From positions 62,001 to 126,000 of the forward strand of contig NZ_JACJQG010000003.1 in NCBI RefSeq assembly GCF_014696435.1: DNA of 64,000 nucleotides, read 5' to 3'. Positions 37,029 to 46,200 of this stretch are shown piece after piece; position 1 is the first letter of the stretch; each line of letters starts with the position of its first letter. Both the position numbers and the translations under genes were made by a program. The notes beneath the pieces were generated by a model, which worked only from the letters and a program-made list of their open reading frames with translations, was not told the origin of the DNA and searched no databases. The DNA is from Calothrix anomala FACHB-343 (lineage in GTDB: Bacteria; Cyanobacteriota; Cyanobacteriia; Cyanobacteriales; Nostocaceae).

Positions 37029-38321
37029 TTAATTTTTCGGTTGGTTGCGTCGCCGTTGCAGAAAATCAGGAATATCTAAGACAGGTTTTTCTTTGGGTTC
37101 GGGAATAGGAGAAGGTGGGCTAACAGTTGGCGGCTGTTGTGATACCGGTCTTCTGGGTGGCGGTGTGGTGACTCTGTTGTTAGCAACTGTTTGTTGTGGT
37201 GCTGCTTGTGGCTCACCTGTAAACCCAGTTGCAATTACAGTAATCCGGACTTCTCCTTGGAGTCTGTCATCAATCACCGCACCAAAAATAATATTGGCGT
37301 TGGGATCGACTACTTCATAAATTGTTTCCGCCGCAGCGTTGACTTCATGCAAGGTGAGATCGCTACCACCAGTAATGTTAAATACAACTCCTCTAGCTCC
37401 TTCAATCGAACATTCGAGTAATGGCGAAGAAATAGCCGCGATCGCCGCTTCTCTAGCTCTTGATTTTCCAGAACTCACGCCGATTCCCATTAATGCCGAT
37501 CCCGCATCAGCCATCACAGCTCGCACATCCGCAAAGTCAACGTTAACTAAGCCAGGGATCGTGATGATATCAGAAATACCTTGTACCCCTTGACGCAGGA
37601 CATCATCTGCATAGCGAAAAGCTTCTTGTACTGGTGTTTGTTCGGGGATCACTTCCAACAGCTTATTGTTAGGGATGATAATTAGCGTATCTACCCTACT
37701 TTTCAGACCTTCAATTCCTTGCTCTGCTTGACTGGTACGGCGTCGTCCCTCAAATACAAATGGACGTGTCACCACACCAACTGTCAGCGCGCCCATTTCT
37801 TTGGCTACTTCTGCAACGATCGGCGCTGCGCCAGTTCCCGTACCACCGCCCATACCAGCAGTGATGAATACTAAGTCAGCTCCTTCTAAAGCTGTAGCTA
37901 TTTCATCTCTCGACTCCTCTGCTGCTTTCTGTCCAATAGCCGGATTACCGCCTGCACCTAAACCGCGAGTCAGTTTCTGCCCGATTTGTAACCGACTAGG
38001 AGCACCAGCTAAGGTAAGAGCTTGGGCATCTGTATTAATTGACCAAAACTCCACGCCACTGACATCAGACTCAATCATGCGGTTAACAGCATTACCACCA
38101 CCGCCACCTACACCAATCACTTTGATGTTGGCAACTCTACCAGGAACAATCTCTCCAATGCGGTTACTTTCAGAGGTCATCTTTTTACCGTCATGATTTT
38201 GTCCAAAGTTCAGCCCTGAGTGATTAAAAGGATTGGTCGAGTTAACAGCCAGTGAGAACCCTGACTGTCCCACTGATTGGGAGTTTTTATAGGTAAGCCC
38301 TTGGTTATTATCAAGTGTCAT
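37029..38321 (-). CDS. ftsZ: Cell division protein FtsZ
   Basis: Tubulin-like GTPase that forms the division ring. 430 residues with a cyanobacterial N-terminal extension (about 1-62) before [20 protein letters not shown]. The tubulin signature [10 protein letters not shown] and T7-loop region [11 protein letters not shown] are intact. A Pro-rich linker leads to the C-terminal conserved peptide [11 protein letters not shown], which binds partner proteins. It lies downstream of ftsQ on the same strand, but 1.3 kb away. Confidence 0.98.
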   Translation of the reverse strand: MTLDNNQGLTYKNSQSVGQSGFSLAVNSTNPFNHSGLNFGQNHDGKKMTSESNRIGEIVPGRVANIKVIGVGGGGGNAVNRMIESDVSGVEFWSINTDAQALTLAGAPSRLQIGQKLTRGLGAGGNPAIGQKAAEESRDEIATALEGADLVFITAGMGGGTGTGAAPIVAEVAKEMGALTVGVVTRPFVFEGRRRTSQAEQGIEGLKSRVDTLIIIPNNKLLEVIPEQTPVQEAFRYADDVLRQGVQGISDIITIPGLVNVDFADVRAVMADAGSALMGIGVSSGKSRAREAAIAAISSPLLECSIEGARGVVFNITGGSDLTLHEVNAAAETIYEVVDPNANIIFGAVIDDRLQGEVRITVIATGFTGEPQAAPQQTVANNRVTTPPPRRPVSQQPPTVSPPSPIPEPKEKPVLDIPDFLQRRRNQPKN

Positions 38322-39622
38322 TGGATTTGTGAAAGGTAGATAAACGACTTTTTCAGGTGTTACTCACCTAAGAGTCAACTATAGTTTGACACTGCCATAA
38401 ATCATGACAGTGTTCTTTATTGTTCTCACTACTTCCAACCCTAACAGGATTGTCAGTGCGAAATTTCGCTACGGCATCAGCCAAGAACGCAGCCGATCGC
38501 ACAACTAGTTCTAGAGAAGTATACCTATATTTACTTAAAAATGATCTGTATAACTTCAGTCTATGATTAATATTTTCAGTCTTAGGTTGGTAATTTAGCT
38601 TGATTGGAATTTGCTGTTGCCAATGGTTTTCTCCCGCGATTACTAAGAAATTAGAACGGTTACTAATTTTACAACTTACAGTATTGATTTTTTTTCTGGC
38701 GATCGCCACTCTCAAAATGTTAATTTTGTATATTTTATAATCTCCTTTCAAAGAAAAATACTGGTTAAAGAAATTATTACCAATATTAAATTTGACTAAC
38801 TCACAAATACGCCAGTGTTTAAATATACATATAACTACAGTACAAGTGAATCTACACCCAAAATTACACTCAGAGCGTACAACTTGTAAAGACAGGTTGT
38901 CAGGCTTTGTGTCTGATTGAGAAATATTTTTAATAGGTTTCATCATTGGAGATGATTGCACCTGATTACACAAAATTTGCCCTCTACTTGTTAATGTTTA
39001 GGTTGCTGGTCAATGGATAGCAAACCTTGATTGATTAGCTGTTGAGTTTGTTAACTCACGTTGGTTGGAGAAATATTCTACCTTATAGAAATCGTTACTG
39101 GTGTCGCTGGCACAGATATCGCCAAATAGCTATCCAACTTAGATAGTTTAGGGTGAGGATAAAATGTCCCCAGTTTTCACCAACCAAAGCTGACGACACA
39201 TAGGGTAAATTGTCACAAGAAAATCTCACAACAAAATACGAAAATCGCTCTTAAGAGTCAACCGTCAACCGTCAACAGTCAACAGTCAACCATCAACGCT
39301 ATTTTCAAGTTAGCCATTCACAAGAAAATCTCACAACCAAACATGAAAATCTCTCTTTCCCATGCCCCATGACCAATGCCCCATGCCCATTTTCAAGCTA
39401 GTCTGGCGAAAACTTTCTACCCTATGGCTAAATGTTAAAGTAAAAATAGAGATGCTTTTACTGACTAGGGCAGGTTTTGTAAATTCCCCTCTCATGTTAT
39501 TGGACAGTTAACGCTGATTGCCTGATTGGTCACTGAAATCTAAAAAAATAATTAATATATTCAGTAGCATATAATTTTTCAGTTATTCACAGCTTTGTAT
39601 ACATAAAACCAGCAACATTTGT
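38322..39622. other. 1.3-kb spacer between ftsQ and ftsZ
   Basis: Presumably the ftsZ promoter and leader region. It contains GTCAACC/GTCAACA heptads at 39258-39295 and GCCCCATG units near 39360-39390. A 201-codon open frame (38368-38973, minus) has no family resemblance or good composition and is not called as a gene. Confidence 0.5.
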
Positions 39623-40468
39623 TTAGGGAGTTCGGATATTTACCTTTAATTTTTTTTGGTTCAATTGTACTAAAGGATTTTCGGGGTTTTGAATATCAAT
39701 GTATTCTATTTGGCTAGAATTCAACTTGCTAGGTAAATGGCGCATTTGAGCTAGCATTTTAATTTGTTCGGCTAAATGGGAGCTAGGCGGGCCTAAATGT
39801 ACATTCCCTAGTTCTGTTTTCAAAATTAAATTTGTGGGATTTTGACAATCAATTTCTGTAACTTTGACGGAACTTTGACTCACAGACAGATAAAGTTGGC
39901 TCCAGTAAGGTAGATATTGTTCTGGTTTGCCAATGACTTTGAGACTAGGTAATGTACCAGTAGAATTCAACGCTCTGTATTTATCTAAAGGTATCCAAAC
40001 TCCGTTAGCGTCTATTAAACCTACAGATTCTTGTTTGTTACTATTTTCAGTATTTGTACTGTGAGTAGCTTGAGTAAACGCTACAGGTACTCGTTCCTGG
40101 ATTTCAATAATTAATCCTGGGGGGAACAGACGGCGCGTCACAATTGCTTGTGCAATGGTGGGTTGTCGCTTCAATGATTCTGCGATCGCAGCTGGTTGAA
40201 TCCGCCATAAAGACTGAGGATAGGAAATAGCGAGTAGCGATCGCATTGTCTCCTCTGACAGTGATTGATTCGCTGATTTGACAGCAATTTGATTAGGCGA
40301 ATTGAGTACCCACATTGGTTGAATTGCTATCCAAAGCAAACATCCTGCCAGACTACTAATAGCAAAGGTTCGCCAAATAGTCTGAATAATTCTCATCTGC
40401 TGCTGTCGCCGTAATTTTTGACGACGTTGGGCTAAATCCATACGGGACACTGATACTAAGCCAGCCAT
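39623..40468 (-). CDS. ftsQ: Cell division protein FtsQ/DivIB
   Basis: Bitopic divisome protein of 281 residues. A basic cytoplasmic N-terminus (RRQKLRRQQQMRIIQ) is followed by one membrane helix (FAISSLAGCLLWIAIQ). The POTRA domain comes next (NQIAVKSANQSLSEETMRSL; PAAIAESLKRQPTIAQAIVT; PPGLIIEIQERVPVAF), then the FtsQ beta domain with GLIDANGVWIPLDKY. The usual upstream neighbours murC and murB are absent here. Confidence 0.93.
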   Translation of the reverse strand: MAGLVSVSRMDLAQRRQKLRRQQQMRIIQTIWRTFAISSLAGCLLWIAIQPMWVLNSPNQIAVKSANQSLSEETMRSLLAISYPQSLWRIQPAAIAESLKRQPTIAQAIVTRRLFPPGLIIEIQERVPVAFTQATHSTNTENSNKQESVGLIDANGVWIPLDKYRALNSTGTLPSLKVIGKPEQYLPYWSQLYLSVSQSSVKVTEIDCQNPTNLILKTELGNVHLGPPSSHLAEQIKMLAQMRHLPSKLNSSQIEYIDIQNPENPLVQLNQKKLKVNIRTP

Positions 40469-41625
40469 TAAAACCTCAATTGTGGGTGAGCGTCAAAATT
40501 ATTGATACCTACGGGAGGGTCAATTAATTTTAGTAAACTCTGTTGGCATGTTGTAGCCTTGATTCTCAAGACTTTTTTCACGTTTGAGTAACAATCTACC
40601 GCAACTACATTAGGATTGTGGCACGAGGAAAAGCGAATCGAAAAGTTAGCGCTGCTAATTTTAATTCTCATGTAACCTTTTGACTGTAGGGTCACAGCCA
40701 TTATCTGCTAAAAAATCTACAGTAGCCGTCTGAGAATATTTAATTTATTTGTATATATACATTCAACTTTATTAAGTATTAATGCTTAGGATTTCTGAGG
40801 GCGATCGCTACTTTTTTTCACTTCCTCAACTCTTTGTCAAGAGCTTAGTTTTCAACTTTTATTTATATACTTGACAGAGTCGATTTTGTCCTCATATTGT
40901 CAAAAGTCCAGAGTCAAAGGCTAACTTGGACTTGAAACTGCACCCCACAGATTGCATCTGGCACCAAAGTATTTATACAGAGTTAATAATTTTTCAATAA
41001 ACATTAAATTTTTGCAATAAAACGAAAAACCAAGTTTATTAGCCTGTGTAAGCAAGCTTAATTTGTATCGCTCACTCTTATAGGGTGTAGGTGCAAGATA
41101 TCAAACAGCCTTAACATCAATATATAAGTCTAGGCGCGTCAAAGCTGATTAATCGCAAAATATTACTAGGTAGCCGTTAGAACATATAGACATCTGAGTT
41201 TTTTTTGCAGATAATTACAAATTATTAATTTAAATATAAATATTTTTGGTGTTTGCCTTGACAAAAAAACTGCAAAATGATATGTATAGCAATCTGCGAG
41301 CAAATAGTAACTTTTTTTACATATAAACTTAGCTATTGCGCCTTTTGCCTAATCAACTATAGACCAGAGATTGTCAAAAGCTCAATAGCAGCTGTACAAA
41401 TGACAGATACACATAACGTATAAGGAAGAACTAGCTTTCAGCAATCTACCGATATTTGTTTGTCGCGATGTCTTCAACAACTTTTTCGGAGAACGCCTTT
41501 GAGATCTGTCTTCCACTAGACAAAAATTGTCTATGCATTACTTACGTACCTCTATATTAGATAGAGATTTCGCGATAGCAAAAGATACAAAATAAAACCA
41601 GATCTAAATCTACATCTGCATCTAC
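40469..41625. other. 1.16-kb AT-rich spacer upstream of the NTPase pair
   Basis: Between ftsQ (minus) and the NTPase (plus). No gene is supported; a 77-codon frame touching ftsQ looks non-coding. No tandem repeats or strong hairpins. It likely contains the promoter of the STAND locus. Confidence 0.5.
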
Positions 41626-42957
41626 ATGAGAACGACCCTAAATTTGTCACGGTTTTATAAAGCATGTAACCCTAGCTACACACTCAATATGGGTGATGTA
41701 CTGGATAAGCAGTACTATATAGATTTTTCTGATGTACGTGGTTGCAAAATAGTTGAAGAACTACAACGTACTATCACCCGGATTTCGCCTGATGAGCCAA
41801 CCTGCCAATTATTTACAGGTCATATTGGTTGTGGGAAATCCACAGAGTTACAGCGTCTCAAAGCAGAGCTGGAAGTAGCAGGATTTCATGTAGTTTATTT
41901 TGAATCCAGTCAAGACCTAGATATGGCGGATATTGATGTCAGCGATATATTGTTGAGTGTCGCTCGTCAAGTCAGTGTTAGTTTAGAAAAAATTGGTATC
42001 AAACTCAAACCGGGTTATTTCACCAACTTATTCAAAGAAATTGGGGATTTTTTACAAACTCCGATAGAATTATCTGGACAAGCAGAATTATCTCTAGGTA
42101 TTGCCAAAATTACTGCCAAAACTAAAGATAGCGCCCAGATGCGCAATCAATTAAGGCAATATTTAGAGCCACGCACTAACAGTATTTTGCAAGCAATTAA
42201 CGAGGAGATATTAGAAAAATCTGTTGAACAGCTCAAACAACGCGGTCAAAAAGGCTTAGTAGTCATCGTTGATAACCTAGATCGGGTGGATATGCGTCCT
42301 GTAGCTTCTGGACGCACCCAACCAGAGTATCTGTTTATTGACCGAGGAGAGCAGTTACGCCGACTCAAATGCCATTTAGTCTACACCATTCCCCTAGCCT
42401 TGATTTTTTCTAACGAGTACGAAACACTCAAAAATCGCTTAGGTGGAGGAATCGCGCCAAAAGTTTTACCAATGGTACTGGTGCGTCAAAGAAATGGTGA
42501 AGACTCAGAGCCAGGAATGTCACTTTTGCGCCAGCTGGTTTTAGCCAGAGCTTTTCCAGAAGTTCCTTGGGATGAAAGATCTGAATTAATTACAGATTTA
42601 TTCGATGATCGAGATACCCTATGTCGGATATGTCGTGTCAGTGGCGGTCACATTCGTAACTTATTAGGTCTGCTGTACAGTTGCTTACAACGGCAAGATC
42701 CGCCTTTTTCTCGAGAATGCTTAGAAGCAGTCATCAAAGACTATCGAGATGACCTGTTGTTAGCTATTGATGAATATCAGTGGAAATTACTATTTGAAGT
42801 AGTGCAGCAGCAAAGCGTTAAAGGCGAGTCCGACTACCAAAGCTTACTACGCAGTATGTATCTTTTTGAATACCGAGATCCTCAAGGACGTTGGTTTGGT
42901 ATTAGTCCCGCATTAGCAGAAACAGAAAAAGTCCTGACTTGGCAGCAAAATACATAA
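41626..42957 (+). CDS. P-loop NTPase, partner of the STAND-WD40 protein
   Basis: A 443-residue stand-alone P-loop ATPase. Walker A is GHIGCGKST (65-73) and Walker B LVVIVDNLDRVD (211-222). The middle carries ESSQDLDMADIDVSDILL and the C-terminal part has CRICRVSGGHIRNLLGLLYS, like the helical lid of AAA/ORC- or KAP-type ATPases. There is no signal or membrane segment. This type is widespread in filamentous cyanobacteria and is described only as an ATP-binding protein. It is followed 289 bp later, on the same strand, by a giant STAND-WD40 protein; the pairing suggests a joint signalling function. Family detail is from memory and uncertain. Confidence 0.85.
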   Translation: MRTTLNLSRFYKACNPSYTLNMGDVLDKQYYIDFSDVRGCKIVEELQRTITRISPDEPTCQLFTGHIGCGKSTELQRLKAELEVAGFHVVYFESSQDLDMADIDVSDILLSVARQVSVSLEKIGIKLKPGYFTNLFKEIGDFLQTPIELSGQAELSLGIAKITAKTKDSAQMRNQLRQYLEPRTNSILQAINEEILEKSVEQLKQRGQKGLVVIVDNLDRVDMRPVASGRTQPEYLFIDRGEQLRRLKCHLVYTIPLALIFSNEYETLKNRLGGGIAPKVLPMVLVRQRNGEDSEPGMSLLRQLVLARAFPEVPWDERSELITDLFDDRDTLCRICRVSGGHIRNLLGLLYSCLQRQDPPFSRECLEAVIKDYRDDLLLAIDEYQWKLLFEVVQQQSVKGESDYQSLLRSMYLFEYRDPQGRWFGISPALAETEKVLTWQQNT

Positions 42958-43246
42958 GCAATGCAAATCAATAATTAAAAAATATTGTCAAAAATTTGCA
43001 CCCAAGGTAAACCATTCTGACTTCCTGCTCTATCTACAACCGTCTCCATAGCAGCTATCAATCTGTAGGTTAGATAACCAGCAAAATGGTACCCAATGCT
43101 TCTTAGCCATCACTAGTGGCTTGATTGACGCCACCCTGTACTAGCTACTCGTTGTAATTGTTCCCCAAATCCAAAACCTAGCATTGCTAAGTATTTCGGC
43201 TGCTTAATGTGTAATTTTTTCTTCTTTTATCGCCCTGGTTTTATTT
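42958..43246. other. Spacer inside the NTPase pair
   Basis: 289 bp with no gene and no clear terminator, so the two genes could be one transcript. Confidence 0.45.
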
Positions 43247-46200
43247 ATGACAAAGTGGCAATTCACAGCAGCTATCGTTAATGATAATCAACATGCTCTA
43301 CAAAGGATGGTTCGGGCAATCAAGCTCTCTAAAGGCCAATTTGCTTTGATTTTAGTCCGATGTAATTATGGGCAATTACGCGAGCAGATGTTGGGTAATC
43401 TTCGCTTACTAACTAAAGATATTTATATTCGAGAAATATTTCTGCCACCATCAACGAATGCTTTACATACACAAATCATCAAAGAACTCTTTTTAGATCA
43501 TCCTGTGGTGGCAAAAGACACTTTACCATCAGCTGTAATGGTTTTTGGGCTAGAGTCAATTCTTGCTCTAGATAATTTTTTGGCTGGTGTTAATCAAGCT
43601 AGAGACATTTATGCTGCTACTTTTCGATTTCCGCTAATATTTTGGCTACAAGATGACATCGCATCAATGCTATCAAGATTAGCTCCTGATTTTAAAAGTT
43701 GGGCAGCTACGACAATTAAATTTGAATTAGCTAAAGAATATTTAATTGCTTTAATCCGCCAAGAAACTGAATCTTTATTTGCGAAAGTTTTAGAGGCTGG
43801 TGCAGATAATTTTTTATCAAATGATGCTCTTGATTTAGCTCCCAAATCCCAAAATCGCCGAGAAATTGAGTCAGCAAGAAATGATTTACTGCGTCTATAT
43901 GGAGTCAAATTAGAGCCAGAATTAGAAGCAAGTTTAGAATTTGTTTTGGGGCGCGATGAATACGCCAACGATCAAGTCGATAGTGCTTTATTTCATTATC
44001 AAAGAAGTTTGGAACTGTGGCAACAGGTCGGTTCTGAAGAAAGTGGATTTGGAGATTTACAAGAGAATTTAGAAGTATATTCTCCCCATCCACCAAAATT
44101 AGCTTCGCCACCACTTCTGCGACAAGCTGTGGTAGTTTTCCATCTTGGCTTGTGTTATCGGCGCATGGCAGACTTATACCAAGGTGCTGATAGTAAATAC
44201 TGGCAAGATGCGCTGTTTTGGTTTAGAAAATGCTTAGAGATATTAGAAGAAGCACAAAGACAAGATTTAGTAGCTAAATTTATCTTACCTGCTTGCGAAA
44301 TGCTGCAACGCTTACAAGAGTGGGAAGAATTAGAAGAATTGGCACAAAAATCTTTAAAGCTACATGAAAATTATGGTAATCAAGCCCAAGTTGCCCAAGA
44401 TTACGGCTTTTTAGCAGATGTAGCCGCTTCCCAATCAAATTGGGTACTAGCCCATGAATTAGTCAACACAGCACTTTCGATTGCAGAACAAACCACAGAA
44501 GTTACCCGTCGCCAGGAAAGTTGGTATCTGTTAATGCTAGCCAGGACACAGAGGCATCTTGGGGAGTGGGAAGAAGCAATTAATAATTTAGAATGGGCTA
44601 AGGTAGTCTGTGAACTCCAGTATGAGCCATCGCTGTATTTAGAAATTTTAGAAGAATTGCGATCGCTCTACTTTTTTGAACGTCATGACTACACAGAAGC
44701 TTTTAGCCTCAAACAAGAAAAAATTCAAATAGAACATCAGTACGGTTTTCGCGCCTTTATTGGGGCAAGTCAATTACAGCCACAACGCTATCGAATTAAC
44801 CCAGTACTGGAACCGCAAAAAATACCCTTCATTCCTGAGGAAGTAGCCCAGGAAATTGCTGCATCTGGACGCCAACAAGATATTAGTCGATTAATTGAAC
44901 GCATTACTCGTGCTGACTATAAACTGACAGTGATTCACGGGCCTTCCGGTGTCGGTAAAAGCTCAATTCTCAAAGCAGGTTTAGTCCCAGCTTTAAAAGG
45001 AAAAGTCATCGGCGAACGCATTCCTTTACCGATTGTATTATCTGTATACACAGATTGGATAACAGCATTGGGGCGCAGTGTTAATCAAGTACTGACGGAA
45101 ACAGAAATCTCGACTGCACCAGAAATTACCCCAACTATCCTCATTGAAAAACTCCGGTTAGCATCGGAACGCAATCACACAATTATTATTATTTTTGACC
45201 AATTTGAAGAGTTTTTCTTTGTCAGTACATCTCCTGAAAAGAAGATTCAATTTTATAAATTTTTTAGCGAATGTTTAAATATTGCCTTTGTTAAAATTAT
45301 CTTAGCTATTCGAGAAGATTATTTACATTATTTATTAGAATTTGAACGTTTAAGTAAAGAAAATAGCGATGGCTTATACGATTTAGGTATCATTAATAAA
45401 AATATTTTAGATAAAGATATTCGCTATTTCTTAGGTAAATTTAACAGCAATGATGCTATTAATATTATCAAAAGTTTAACCCAACGTTCTCATTATGAAA
45501 TTACAGATGAATTAATTAATCAATTAGTGCATGATTTAGCTGAAGAAGTAGATGAAGTCCATCCGATTGAGCTACAAATAGTCGGTGCCCAACTACAAAC
45601 AGAAAATATTACTACCCTCGCCCAATACAAACTCTGTGGCGGCTCGACCAAACTAGTAGAACGCTGGCTAGAGGAAGTAATCAAAGATTGCGGTCAGAAA
45701 AATGAAGAGAAAAGTTGGAAATTATTATTTGAATTAACCGATGAAAAAGGTACAAGACCCCTCAAAACCAAAGCTGATTTGTCAGTTGCTCTTGGCAATA
45801 ATTTGGCAACCATGTCTGATTTTGACTCGGCTTGGGAATTTATCTTAGAGATTTTGGTAGGTTCAGGGTTAATTTTACGCGAGCCAGAAGAATTAGGCGA
45901 TCGCTATCAACTCGTTCACGATTACTTAGTGGAACCAATTCGCCAAAAAAATAACTATGGCATGGTTGCTGAACTAGAAAAAGTCAGAATTGAAAAAGAC
46001 CGAGCTGAAGTAGCACAAAAACTATCTCAAGAACAACTCAATTTAGTTTTACAAAAGCGATTGCGAGAAGCCCGGATCGCAGGCGGGGTATTGGCAATCA
46101 TGGCAGGGTCAATAGCCATATTATGGTGGCAAGCTGACTTACAAAGAAGAGCAGCAATTCTACAAAGCTTAAGGGCAGAACGTAGTGAAACTAACTTTAA

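Noticed and set aside
37801-38196. Long open frame antisense to ftsZ
   Set aside because: A shadow of the high-GC glycine-rich FtsZ coding region; its translation is low-complexity Pro/Ala/Thr.
38368-38973. 201-codon open frame upstream of ftsZ
   Set aside because: Odd composition, many Cys, Lys and Asn, no recognisable motif, and a position in the probable ftsZ leader. No evidence of a real protein.
40468-40701. 77-codon frame overlapping the start of ftsQ by one base
   Set aside because: No family resemblance and AT-rich leader-like composition; judged a chance frame.
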